Shown in pieces: positions 25,136-33,365 of a stretch of 64,000 nt of DNA; the stretch's first letter is position 1; each line of letters begins with the position of its first letter. The DNA is from an uncultured Collinsella sp. (GTDB taxonomy: Bacteria; Actinomycetota; Coriobacteriia; Coriobacteriales; Coriobacteriaceae), in NCBI GenBank assembly GCA_958370325.1, contig CATXJW010000003.1, forward strand, positions 26,930-90,929. Direction: 5' to 3'. A program made the position numbers and the translations under genes. The notes under the pieces are model-generated. The model ran no database searches. It saw only the letters and a list, made by a program, of their open reading frames with translations, and had not been told where the DNA came from.

Positions 25136-25187
25136 CTGCATATCTCCTTGCCGTGCAATCGTGTTCAACATCATCGATTGTCGCACG

Positions 25188-25224
25188 AAAAAGGGCGGCG
25201 GACCCCATTGGATCCGCCGCCCTT
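25188..25224 (-). terminator. Intrinsic terminator of clpB
   Basis: On the minus strand AAGGGCGGCGGATCC pairs with GGTCCGCCGCCCTT (one G-U) around a short loop and continues into TTTTTC. It lies 45 bases after the clpB stop. Confidence 0.9.
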
Positions 25225-25269
25225 GGCGTTTAGAGACGGCTGGCAGATTTTAAGGCATGTCCCATAAAT

Positions 25270-27897
25270 CTACTCGGCGTCGGGGACCTCGTAGGTGGCC
25301 GCCGGCGTGTTGTCGCACACGACGGTAAAGCCGCCGTCCTTGTCGGCATCGACCGTCACCTGATCGCCCTCGCGCACCGTGCCGTCGATGATGGCGGCGG
25401 CGATGGCGTCCACGACCTCGCGCTGGACCAGGCGCTTGAGCGGACGGGCACCGAACACGGGGTCCAGGCCACCCACGGCGAGCATCTGCTTGGCCGCCGG
25501 GGTGATGGCAAGCGTCATGCGCTCCTTGGCCAGACGCGCGCGGACGTCGGCAAGCTGGATGTCGACGATCTTCTCGATCTGCGCCATGCCGAGCGGATGG
25601 AACACCACGATATCGTCGATACGGTTGAGGAACTCGGGGCGGAAGGTCTGAGCCATGGCCGCGTCGACCTGATGGCGCATCCCCTCCTCGTCCTTGCCGG
25701 AAAGCTCGGCGATAGCCTTGGAGCCCACATTAGACGTCATGATGATGATCGTGTTCTTGAAGGACACCTGACGACCCTGGCCATCGGTCAGACGGCCGTC
25801 ATCAAGCACCTGCAGCAGCACGTTAAAGACATCCGGATGAGCCTTCTCCATCTCGTCGAGCAAGATCACGGAGTACGGACGACGGCGCACGGCCTCGGTG
25901 AGCTGGCCGCCCTCGTCGTAACCCACGTATCCCGGGGGCGCACCGATCAGACGCTGGACGCTGAACTTCTCCATGTACTCGGACATGTCGATACGCACAA
26001 GTGCGCGCTCGTCGTCGAACAGGCACTCGGCCAGCGCCTTGGCGAGCTCGGTCTTGCCCACGCCGGTGGGGCCCAAGAAGAAGAAGCTGCCGATGGGCTT
26101 GTCCGGATCGGAGAGGCCCGCGCGGCTGCGGCGCACAGCTGCGGCGACGGCGGAGACGGCCTCGTCCTGACCGATGACGCGCTTATGCAGCTCACCCTCC
26201 AAGCCCTTGAGCTTGTCGAGCTCGCCCTGCATCATCTTGGACACGGGCACGCCGGTCCAGGCGCTCACGACCTCGGCGATCTCGTCGGAGGTCACCTGCT
26301 CGTTGAGGCCCTCGCCGTCCTGCTGCTTTTGTGCCTCGAGCGCAGCCTCGGAATCCTGAATCTGCTGCTGCAAACCCGGAATCACGGAGTAGCGCAGCTC
26401 GGACGCACGGCCCAAATCTCCGTTGCGCGTCGCGCGCTCCTCTTCGCTCTTGGCCTCGTCGAGCTGGCCTTTGAGCTCCTGCACGTGGTCGATGGCGTTC
26501 TTTTGGTTGAGCCAGCCGGCCTTTTGCACGTTGAGCTTTTCTTGGACCTCGGCGATCTCTTGGCGCAGGGCCTCCAGACGCTCCTTGGAGGCCTCGTCGG
26601 TCTCCTTCATGAGCGCCTGCTCCTCAATCTGCAGCTGGGTGAGCTGACGCGTGGTGGCGTCGATCTCGACCGGCATGCTGTCGAGCTCCATGCGCAGGCG
26701 GCTTGCGGCCTCATCGACCAGGTCGATGGCCTTATCGGGCAGGAAGCGGTCAGCGATGTAGCGATCGGAGAGGTCGGCGGCGGCCACGAGCGCGCTATCG
26801 GTGATGTGCACGCCGTGGAAGATCTCGTACTTCTCCTTGAGGCCACGCAGAATCGAGATGGTGTCTTCGACGGTAGGCTCGGAGACCATCACGGTTTGGA
26901 AACGACGCGCGAGCGCCGCGTCCTTCTCAATGTACATGCGGTATTCGTCAAGCGTAGTCGCGCCGATCGCGTGCAAGTCGCCACGGGCGAGCGCCGGCTT
27001 GAGGATGTTGCCGGCGTCCATGGAGCCCTCGGTGGCACCCGCGCCCACGATGGTGTGTAGCTCATCGATGAACAGGATGACCTTGCCCTCGGATTTTTGC
27101 ACTTCCTTGAGCACAGCCTTCAAGCGGTCCTCGAACTCGCCGCGGTACTTGGCGCCGGCGACCAGCGCGCTCATGTCGAGCTCGATGAGGTCGCGGTCGC
27201 GCAGCGTGCTCGGCACGTCGCCGGCCACGATACGCTGGGCGATGCCCTCGACGATGGCCGTCTTGCCGACGCCCGGCTCGCCAATGAGCACGGGGTTGTT
27301 CTTGGTGCGGCGGGACAGGACCTGGATGGTACGGCGAATCTCATCGGTACGGCCGATGACCGGGTCGAGCTTGCCGGCGCGGGCTAGGTCGCAGATGTTG
27401 CGACCGTACTGCTCCAGCGCCTCAAACTGCGTCTTGTCCTCGGCAGACGTCACGCGATCATCGCCGCGCAGCTCCTCGTAGACCTGCTCGATGCGCTCCT
27501 TGGTGACGCCTGCGTCGCGCAGCACGCGGCCAGCCTCGCCCTTGTCCTCGGCAAGCGCCATCAGCAGATGCTCGGTCACCACAAAGCTGTCGCCCATCTT
27601 GGTGGCCTTCTTCTCGGCCTTTTCGATGACGCGGACAAGCTCGTTGGACAGGCCCATCTGCTGACCCTCGCCCGAAACCTTGGGCGCATGGTCGATGGCA
27701 TCCTGTGTGGAACGTGCGAGCTGGGCCGGGTCGGCACCGATGCGTTCGATGATCACGGAGATATTGCGCTCGCCGGCACCGAGCAGGGCAGACAGCAGGT
27801 GAATCGGCTCCACCGCGCCGGCCTGCGCGTCGGCAGCCGTGCTCATGGCGGTCTGTAACGCCTCGCGCGACGTCATTGCTAGCTTATCGATTCTCAT
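25270..27897 (-). CDS. clpB: ATP-dependent disaggregase ClpB
   Basis: ClpB rescues aggregated proteins together with DnaK. The 875-residue protein has the Clp N-domain (1-145). Nucleotide domain 1 has Walker A GEPGVGKTAIV near 205, and a coiled-coil middle domain spans about 400-525 (Glu/Gln/Leu-rich). Nucleotide domain 2 carries GPTGVGKTELAKALAE near 605 and LLDEMEKAHPDV. Length and order are standard for ClpB, and the middle domain separates it from ClpA/ClpC. The start is ATG 27897. Its upstream region carries the same 27-bp dyad as dnaK (27987-28013), so the two are probably coregulated by the HspR-like protein at 32876. Confidence 0.97.
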   Translation of the reverse strand: MRIDKLAMTSREALQTAMSTAADAQAGAVEPIHLLSALLGAGERNISVIIERIGADPAQLARSTQDAIDHAPKVSGEGQQMGLSNELVRVIEKAEKKATKMGDSFVVTEHLLMALAEDKGEAGRVLRDAGVTKERIEQVYEELRGDDRVTSAEDKTQFEALEQYGRNICDLARAGKLDPVIGRTDEIRRTIQVLSRRTKNNPVLIGEPGVGKTAIVEGIAQRIVAGDVPSTLRDRDLIELDMSALVAGAKYRGEFEDRLKAVLKEVQKSEGKVILFIDELHTIVGAGATEGSMDAGNILKPALARGDLHAIGATTLDEYRMYIEKDAALARRFQTVMVSEPTVEDTISILRGLKEKYEIFHGVHITDSALVAAADLSDRYIADRFLPDKAIDLVDEAASRLRMELDSMPVEIDATTRQLTQLQIEEQALMKETDEASKERLEALRQEIAEVQEKLNVQKAGWLNQKNAIDHVQELKGQLDEAKSEEERATRNGDLGRASELRYSVIPGLQQQIQDSEAALEAQKQQDGEGLNEQVTSDEIAEVVSAWTGVPVSKMMQGELDKLKGLEGELHKRVIGQDEAVSAVAAAVRRSRAGLSDPDKPIGSFFFLGPTGVGKTELAKALAECLFDDERALVRIDMSEYMEKFSVQRLIGAPPGYVGYDEGGQLTEAVRRRPYSVILLDEMEKAHPDVFNVLLQVLDDGRLTDGQGRQVSFKNTIIIMTSNVGSKAIAELSGKDEEGMRHQVDAAMAQTFRPEFLNRIDDIVVFHPLGMAQIEKIVDIQLADVRARLAKERMTLAITPAAKQMLAVGGLDPVFGARPLKRLVQREVVDAIAAAIIDGTVREGDQVTVDADKDGGFTVVCDNTPAATYEVPDAE

Positions 27898-27986
27898 GGA
27901 ATCACCTCTCTTGGGGCGGCCGCCCTACGGGGCGGCTTCACGTTGTTCGAGAAGTATTGTTGCCAGCTTTGTACGATCTTATACAC

Positions 27987-28013
27987 AAATCTAAGTCTCT
28001 ATATATAAGATTT
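27987..28013. promoter_or_regulatory. Heat-shock operator candidate of clpB
   Basis: AAATCTAAGTC-TCTAT-ATATAAGATTT. The two 11-base halves are identical to those in front of dnaK (37287-37313); only the 5-base centre differs. It ends 90 bases from the clpB start. The dyad does not match the HAIR consensus CTTGAGT-N7-ACTCAAG. Confidence 0.75.
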
Positions 28014-28080
28014 TCTGAGTGATTAAGTGATAGGGAGCAGGCACGCTCGCCCGCTGCGGCCTCGTCCCCTTACTATCTCA

Positions 28081-28292
28081 ATCTGCAACATCTAGCGGCT
28101 GTTTATGGCTCTAGATGTTACAGATCGAGATGAAATGACCAGCGGCACCCGTTTATCTAAATCTGTAACATCTAGTCAGCAAATAGAGCTCTATCTGTTA
28201 CAAATCGAGACGAACAGAAAACACCCGGATCAAAAATCTAAATCTGTAACACCAGGCCCACTTTTAGCGGCCAAGATGTTACAGATCGAGAC
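28081..28292. repeat. Three tandem degenerate hairpins, about 80-bp period
   Basis: Each unit is ATCTGYAACATCTAG, a 13-18 base loop, then CTAGATGTTACAGAT followed by CGAGAY. Arms lie at 28081/28111, 28161/28191 and 28242/28271. The units have diverged, and units 2 and 3 carry imperfect arms. An open frame across this region (28105-28611) is an artefact. The 447 bp between clpB and 28345 hold only the operator, this array and the hairpin at 28302. Confidence 0.85.
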
Positions 28293-28301
28293 AGACCGAA
28301 A

Positions 28302-28336
28302 ACCACCACAAAGAGGACAGGCACCTTTGTGGTGGT
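28302..28336. repeat. ACCACCACAAAG palindrome, copy 1
   Basis: ACCACCACAAAG, an 11-base spacer containing GGACAGG, then CTTTGTGGTGGT. The same palindrome recurs at 29106 and 29974. It lies just past the 3' end of the gene at 28345 and may act as its terminator. Confidence 0.85.
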
Positions 28337-28344
28337 CGCGGTCT

Positions 28345-29016
28345 CTACTCCTTCGCCGAACCCGTACTTCCCGATTCGACGGTCCAGGGCATCTCATCCT
28401 CGAACAGCCATGTACGGGCAGACCCACTATCGCGTGCAGTCTGCGGGTCAGGCAAGCAGGTCTGTTTATAGGCATCTTGGATACACTGACCCATAAAATC
28501 GTTGAGCTCGGTCTGGTCGCCCTCCATGACATAGGCGACATCACCGTCCATGATGTAGATGCCCGGACCCTCATTGCCCTCGTAGCCGGGATCGTACGAA
28601 ACATCACATAACTTGGCGCCATTCGCGGTGTCCAACTCGATGGACGAGCGGCATCCGCCAACCATGTCATTCGCTTTTGCCCGATAGGACGCATATCCAT
28701 ACCAGCGCTTAAAGGTTTTGCCCCTGAGCAGCTCGGACGCCCTGTCGATCAGACTAGAATCCGTGGTATAGCGCATAGCCCCAAGCTGAATACGTGGATA
28801 ATTACTAATGCCCAGCGCAGCCGGTTGCTCATCAAAATCAACGGTAATGGTCTCGGGCTTGTCGTCGCCGGTCAGAAGTTCGACAGATTGAGTCACAGGC
28901 TTGACCACCGGCTCCGTCACCGCAGCAGGTAGAAATGCCATACCGACAGCGCCCGCGCCAACCACAGCGATCGCAAGCGCCAAGACAATCAATCCAATAC
29001 GGGCAGAACGGCTCAC
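28345..29016 (-). CDS. Membrane-anchored protein of unknown function
   Basis: A 223-residue protein with a single N-terminal helix (GLIVLALAIAVVGAGAVGMAF, about residues 9-29) and an external domain. The domain contains a few conserved-looking segments (YPRIQLGAMRYTTDSSL, KRWYGYASYRAKAND and SYDPGYEGNEGPGIYIMDGD) and several cysteines that could pair. GTG 29016 is chosen because GGGGTG lies 8 bases upstream; another GTG at 29055 would add 13 residues. No family recognised. It is divergent from the gene at 29251, another anchored protein of similar size, and both are flanked by ACCACC palindromes. Confidence 0.75.
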   Translation of the reverse strand: MSRSARIGLIVLALAIAVVGAGAVGMAFLPAAVTEPVVKPVTQSVELLTGDDKPETITVDFDEQPAALGISNYPRIQLGAMRYTTDSSLIDRASELLRGKTFKRWYGYASYRAKANDMVGGCRSSIELDTANGAKLCDVSYDPGYEGNEGPGIYIMDGDVAYVMEGDQTELNDFMGQCIQDAYKQTCLPDPQTARDSGSARTWLFEDEMPWTVESGSTGSAKE

Positions 29017-29105
29017 GGCAAAACACCCCACAATGCAAACCTTCGCCACCTGCACTAATGATACCGCCAGCTAACACTATTACCAAAAGAAGCCGCGCGC
29101 TCCTC

Positions 29106-29140
29106 ACCACCACAAAGGGGACAGGCACCTTTGTGGTGGT
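29106..29140. repeat. ACCACCACAAAG palindrome, copy 2
   Basis: ACCACCACAAAG-GGGACAGGCAC-CTTTGTGGTGGT followed by TTTTCG, almost identical to the copy at 28302 and in the same orientation. It lies in the divergent region between the two anchored-protein genes, so here it cannot be a terminator for either. Confidence 0.9.
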
Positions 29141-29250
29141 TTTCGACGCTAACGGTCGACCATCTCGCGCCATGAGATTAAACTTGAATTGTTCTCTGAA
29201 CATATCCATTTCTGCCTATCCTCAACAGATCTTTGTCTCGAGGAGCGCAT

Positions 29251-29919
29251 ATGAAGCCGCCTCATTCCACCGGTCGCAACATCATCGCCATTCTCGCCGT
29301 ACCCATCGTGATGCTCTTCCTTATCGCCATCACGCCCTTTTCCCTTGGTATCGCCTCGCCCTTCGATTTGTGCGGGATGGTCGACGCCGGCTCGCGTGCC
29401 ACCTCGCTCTCCTTTATCTGCCGTGGTGTGTTCTACGAAGACGCAATTCCCACCGGAAGTTGGCGGTCAAAGTTACCGCTGCTCGGTCAAATCGACGGAC
29501 AGTCTCCTTATTTCTGCTTTGAACCTCAGACGATGAATTATTTGATCGACGACCAGCCGCTTTCCTCCGTCTCCCTCGCCTACGACTACATGCCAAACGC
29601 CGACGAGCGCCACATGAACCAAGTCCTCGACAAGATGCTTGGACAGTGCGGGCTCACCGAGGAGGCCGGTCGAACCATCTATAGCAACCAGAAATTAAAG
29701 CGAACAGAACTCCGCCGTGTCGGAAAAATCAAAGGGCGAAACGGGGCCGCCTACTGGGATGCCTGGGCAACACGCGACAAGGGCGAATTCGGACACAGCA
29801 CCTATATGGTCACTGTCTACACCAAAGACGGAATTAAGGACAATGTTGACGATTTCGCGTCATCCAAACTCGGCATCCCCAAAACAACCAAGACTCCCGG
29901 CCTGGATGAAATTCTGTAG
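29251..29919 (+). CDS. Membrane-anchored or secreted protein of unknown function
   Basis: A 222-residue protein with an N-terminal hydrophobic helix (IIAILAVPIVMLFLIAITPFSLGIA, about 11-35) and an external domain of mixed secondary structure with four to five cysteines. ATG 29251 has GAGGAG 8 bases upstream. The GC content is lower than average for the window. It shows no strong similarity to the neighbour at 28345 beyond layout. Function unknown. Confidence 0.75.
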   Translation: MKPPHSTGRNIIAILAVPIVMLFLIAITPFSLGIASPFDLCGMVDAGSRATSLSFICRGVFYEDAIPTGSWRSKLPLLGQIDGQSPYFCFEPQTMNYLIDDQPLSSVSLAYDYMPNADERHMNQVLDKMLGQCGLTEEAGRTIYSNQKLKRTELRRVGKIKGRNGAAYWDAWATRDKGEFGHSTYMVTVYTKDGIKDNVDDFASSKLGIPKTTKTPGLDEIL

Positions 29920-29973
29920 AGCCGCCCATTAACATGCCGCTCACCGATCACAACAACATCGAGCTCGTCCCCA

Positions 29974-30008
29974 CCACCACAAAGGTGTCTGTCCCCTTTA
30001 TGGTGGTC
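29974..30008. repeat. ACCACCACAAAG palindrome, copy 3
   Basis: ACCACCACAAAG-GTGTCTGTCCC-CTTTATGGTGGT. The spacer is the complement type (CTGTCCC), so this copy is inverted relative to copies 1 and 2. It lies 55 bases after the gene ending at 29919. Confidence 0.85.
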
Positions 30009-30101
30009 CAAAAAAGAAACCGCCCCGATATCAGAGGCGGCATCAAGCAAGTCTATTTATTAGCGTCCCTCAAGACCCAACGAGAACGCAAAAATGTAGC
30101 A

Positions 30102-30169
30102 CGGGGCTTACCCTTTCCCGAACGCGACCCTCGCGAAGCGCGTGAGCGGGCGGGAAAGGGTAAGCCCCG
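30102..30169 (-). terminator. Large hairpin after the aconitase-family gene
   Basis: A 19-bp perfect stem (CGGGGCTTACCCTTTCCCG at 30102-30120 with its inverse at 30151-30169) encloses a further GC-rich hairpin. On the minus strand it is followed by TGCTACATTTTTGCG. It lies 18 bases behind the stop at 30188 and may serve as terminator for it. Confidence 0.7.
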
Positions 30170-30187
30170 GGCGGACAATTAAGTGCG

Positions 30188-32488
30188 TTACTCGGCAGCG
30201 GCCTTGAACTTGTTGTAGTTGATCAGGCAGCCGGCCTTGACGATGGCGCGCTCCTCTGCCGTCATATCGGCAATATAGAGCTCAATCTGCTCGACCGCAC
30301 CGTCGGCACGCACCACGTAGGCGGCGATGTTCTTGAGGTCGCCATCGAGCGCGGCACGGATACCCGGCACAAATACGTAGTCGCCCACCTCAAAGTTGGG
30401 CTCGGCCTCCATCTGGAAGGGCACCATGCCCCAGTTCATGACGTTGGAGCGATAGCGCTTGGTGGCGTACTCGTGGACGATGTTGGCCAGGCCGCCGATC
30501 ACGCGCTGGCAGCTCGCAGCCTGCTCGCGGGCAGAACCGTCGCCCGGCTTCTTGGCGTAGAGCATGGAGCCAAACTCGGTCGCCTTGGCATCGGCCGCGA
30601 CGCCCGCGCCGGCCAGCGCCTCGAACACGCCGGCAAGCTCGGCATCGAGCGCCGCCAGGTCGCCTGCGGACTCACCGGCAACGCGGCGCTTTTCCACCGC
30701 GTCGACCTCCTTGGAGCGGCCCACGTAGGCCGGATCGCGACGGCTCAGCGTAAACTCGGCCAGGCCCAGCGGGTTGGAGCGGAAGGAACTCGTCTCGCCC
30801 GAGGGAATGAGCTCGTCGGTCGTGGTGACCGGGTCCATGATCTTGGAGCACACCTTGAGCAGGATGTCGTCGCCGAGCGGCTCCATCGCGGGCCACGGCT
30901 TGATGTTGGGACCCTCGACCAGCTCGTCTGCCGGCTCGGCCTTGCCAAAGCCCCAGTACACGCGCTTCTTGTAGGGAGCGTCATCGAAGGTGTACTCGCA
31001 GGCCTCGTCCCAGGTGTCCTCGGGCAGGTCGGTCGCCGGCGTCAGGACGCCGCCGTTGGCAGCCGTCGCCGCGATGGAGCGGGCGTCCATCAGGGCCACG
31101 GCGCTCAGCTGGCCATTACCCGGCTTGGAACCCTCGCGGTTGGGGAAATTGCGCGTAGTGTGGCGGATGGACAGGCCGTTGTTGGCAGGCGTGTCGCCGG
31201 CGCCAAAGCACGGGCCGCAGAATGCCGTGCGCACGATCGCGCCGGCCTCCATAAGGTCGTAGATGTAGCCGCGGCGCGTAAGCTCGAGCGCCACGGGCTG
31301 GCTCGTGGGATAGACCGACAGCGAGAACTCGCCGCAGCCGGTGTTGGCGCCCTTGAGTACGCGGGCAGCCTGAACCACGGAGTCGTAGTTGCCGCCCGAG
31401 CAGCCGGCGATAACGCCCTGCTGCACGTGCAGTTTGCCGTCGACGATCTTGTCGAGCAGGCTAAAGTGCGTCTTACCCTCGCCGATCTTGGCGGCCTCGA
31501 GCTCCACCTCGTGAAGGATGTCCTCGAGGTTCTCATTGAGCTCGTCGATCTCAAAGCCGTTGGAAGGATGGAACGGCAACGCGATCATGGGTTTGATGCT
31601 CGACAGGTCGACCTCGACGCAGCCGTCGTAGTAGGCGACATCAGCGGGCTTGAGCTCGCGGTAGTCGTCGCCGCGGCCGTGCATGGTCAAAAACGCGTGC
31701 GTATCCTCGTCGGTTGCCCAGATGGAGGAAAGGCAGGTGGTCTCGGTGGTCATGACGTCGACGCCGTTGCGATAGTCAGTCGTCATGCTCGCGATGCCGG
31801 GGCCCACAAACTCCATGACCTTGTTCTTGACGTAGCCCTTGGCAAAGACGGCACGGATGATGGCGAGCGCCACGTCGTGCGGGCCGACGCCGGGGCGCGG
31901 GGAACCCGTGAGGTAGATGGCGACGACGCCGGGATAGGCGACATCGTAGGTGTCACGCAGCAGCTGCTTTGCCAGCTCGCCGCCGCCCTCGCCCACGGCC
32001 ATGGTGCCCAGGGCGCCGTAACGGGTGTGCGAGTCGGAACCCAGGATCATCTTGCCGCAACCGGCAAAGTTCTCGCGCATAAAGGAGTGGATAACGGCGA
32101 TGTGCGGCGGGACGAAGATGCCGCCGTACTTCTTGGCCGCGGAAAGGCCAAAGACGTGGTCGTCCTCGTTGATGGTGCCGCCCACGGCGCACAGCGAGTT
32201 GTGGCAGTTGGTGAGCACGTAAGGCAGCGGGAACTGCTCCATGCCCGAGGCGCGCGCCGTCTGGATGATGCCGACAAAGGTAATATCGTGGCTCGCCATG
32301 GCATCGAAGCGAATCTTGAGCGCCTCGGGGTCGCCGGACGTATTGTGTGCCTGGAGGATCGAATACGCGATGGTGCCGCGCTTGGCATCCTCGGGCGTCT
32401 GCGTAATGCCGCGCTCAGCGGCCTCGGCCGCAGGCACAACCTCGCTGCCGCCGCGCAGGTAGATGCCATCCTCATACAGCTTGACCAT
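30188..32488 (-). CDS. Aconitase-superfamily hydratase (YbhJ-like)
   Basis: A 766-residue [4Fe-4S] hydratase of the aconitase superfamily. The cluster cysteines are seen in VIAGCSGGNYD and AFCGPCFGAG; other family motifs are LTNCHNSLCAVGGT, GSDSHTRYGALGTMAVGEGG and IRHTTRNFPNREGSKPG. The closest architecture I know is Escherichia coli YbhJ, a predicted hydratase rather than a proven citrate aconitase, so I assign no TCA role. ATG 32488 has GGGAG about 6 bases upstream; an in-frame ATG at 32533 lacks one. Monocistronic by layout: a hairpin follows and a structured repeat precedes it. Confidence 0.85.
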   Translation of the reverse strand: MVKLYEDGIYLRGGSEVVPAAEAAERGITQTPEDAKRGTIAYSILQAHNTSGDPEALKIRFDAMASHDITFVGIIQTARASGMEQFPLPYVLTNCHNSLCAVGGTINEDDHVFGLSAAKKYGGIFVPPHIAVIHSFMRENFAGCGKMILGSDSHTRYGALGTMAVGEGGGELAKQLLRDTYDVAYPGVVAIYLTGSPRPGVGPHDVALAIIRAVFAKGYVKNKVMEFVGPGIASMTTDYRNGVDVMTTETTCLSSIWATDEDTHAFLTMHGRGDDYRELKPADVAYYDGCVEVDLSSIKPMIALPFHPSNGFEIDELNENLEDILHEVELEAAKIGEGKTHFSLLDKIVDGKLHVQQGVIAGCSGGNYDSVVQAARVLKGANTGCGEFSLSVYPTSQPVALELTRRGYIYDLMEAGAIVRTAFCGPCFGAGDTPANNGLSIRHTTRNFPNREGSKPGNGQLSAVALMDARSIAATAANGGVLTPATDLPEDTWDEACEYTFDDAPYKKRVYWGFGKAEPADELVEGPNIKPWPAMEPLGDDILLKVCSKIMDPVTTTDELIPSGETSSFRSNPLGLAEFTLSRRDPAYVGRSKEVDAVEKRRVAGESAGDLAALDAELAGVFEALAGAGVAADAKATEFGSMLYAKKPGDGSAREQAASCQRVIGGLANIVHEYATKRYRSNVMNWGMVPFQMEAEPNFEVGDYVFVPGIRAALDGDLKNIAAYVVRADGAVEQIELYIADMTAEERAIVKAGCLINYNKFKAAAE

Positions 32489-32728
32489 ACTGTCTCCCAC
32501 TCTGCCCGAAAGGCTCGGGCGCATAGCATACATTCGTTCAATATCGTGCCATAGAACGGTTGCGAGTGGGTTACGAATCTACACGTTCACTTTATCTCAG
32601 TAAAGCATAAGACGAGCCCGGTGTAGTGACATCAGACTTGGTGCAAGGAGTGTCCCAAAGTTCCGGCACAAAAGGAACGTCCCCAAGTGCCAAACTACCC
32701 TACTCCGGCAACGCCGATGTTTTGGCGC
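32489..32728. other. Intergenic repeat-rich region upstream of the hydratase
   Basis: No gene is visible. It holds the hydratase promoter region and, at about 32665-32690, fragments of the GGAACGTCCCCAAGTGCC dispersed repeat. At 32703-32735 lies the segment CCGGCAACGCCGATGTTTTGGC, which also occurs, slightly changed, next to the second IS110 copy at 63929-63960. Confidence 0.6.
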
Positions 32729-32876
32729 GGACAGCGAAAGCCCGCCAGAGCGAGCAAGGTGCCTTAAAACAAGGCGGCATTGACCTTCTGGTCATGCCGC
32801 CGAAGTTGAAAGGCAGATTGCCGCTCTGGCGGGCTTGCAGCGTCGAGCCGTTACGCGGTTCGTAGAACCGCGTAAC
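32729..32876. repeat. Structured intergenic element, copy A
   Basis: Parts in plus-strand order: GGACAGCGAAA; stem GCCCGCCAGAGCG (32740-32752) pairing with 32822-32834; a bulged A; GCAA pairing with TTGC; a GG/GA internal loop; stem TGCC/GGCA; an inner hairpin GGCGGCAT...ATGCCGCC (32773-32801); TTGCAGCGTCG; and a terminal hairpin GTTACGCGGTTC...GAACCGCGTAAC (32850-32876). Its last base overlaps the hspR stop codon. Related copies lie at 38066, 54048 and 56580, with different stem sequences that still pair. Confidence 0.85.
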
Positions 32877-33292
32877 TACAAATCCCCGCCGGCGCCCAAA
32901 AGCTTGCGCATGACTTGCTCGGGGTTGACCGAGCCGTCGCGCGGGGCCAGGGCGGTGATCTTCTTTTGCATCTTGTACTCGTGCAGCTCGTCCTCGAGCT
33001 GACGTACGCGGGCGCGGAGCTTCTCGTTCTCGCGCTCGCGCTCCTCAGCACGCTCCTTCATATCGAGGATGCGCACCACGCCGGCGAGGTTGATGCCCTC
33101 GTCGGTCAGTTGGTTGATGAGCTCCAGGCGCTCGATATCGGCACGCGAATACAGGCGCGTGTTACCGCCCGAGCGCTGAGGATTCACCAGGCCCTTGGAC
33201 TCGTAGACGCGCAGAGTCTGCGGATGCATGCCGGTCAGCTCGGCCGCCACGCTGATCATATACAGCGGTTTGTTCCTATTGTCCTCGGCCAT
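32876..33292 (-). CDS. hspR: MerR-type heat-shock repressor HspR
   Basis: A 138-residue MerR-family regulator and the last gene of dnaK-grpE-dnaJ-hspR, where HspR is normally the autorepressor of the operon and of clpB. The winged HTH reads YMISVAAELTGMHPQTLRVYESKGLVNPQRSGGNTRLYSRADIERLELI, given here in parts: AAELTGMHPQTLRVYESKGL then NTRLYSRADIERL. A coiled coil (about 70-110) and a short basic tail follow. No effector cysteines are present, as expected for HspR. ATG 33292 was chosen for MAEDNRNKPLYMISV, with AAGGGG upstream. The usual HAIR operator was not found, but a different shared dyad lies before dnaK and clpB. Confidence 0.92.
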   Translation of the reverse strand: MAEDNRNKPLYMISVAAELTGMHPQTLRVYESKGLVNPQRSGGNTRLYSRADIERLELINQLTDEGINLAGVVRILDMKERAEERERENEKLRARVRQLEDELHEYKMQKKITALAPRDGSVNPEQVMRKLLGAGGDL

Positions 33293-33365
33293 GCTACCTG
33301 ACCCCTTTCCGTCTCGCACATCTCCATCATAAGCCTGCGGCCAGCCCGTGGGCCACGCAACCAAA

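Noticed and set aside
27898..28020. Classical HAIR or CIRCE heat-shock element before clpB
   Set aside because: Neither CTTGAGT-N7-ACTCAAG nor TTAGCACTC-N9-GAGTGCTAA is present; a different shared dyad was found instead.
28081..28292. Possible CRISPR array
   Set aside because: Only three units, the repeats themselves are palindromic and diverged, there are no uniform unique spacers, and no cas genes are present.
28105..28611. 168-codon plus-strand open frame
   Set aside because: Its first half is the tandem hairpin array and its second half is antisense to the gene at 28345; no ribosome site.
30473..32554. 693-codon plus-strand open frame
   Set aside because: Antisense to the aconitase-family gene, which has full cluster and active-site motifs.
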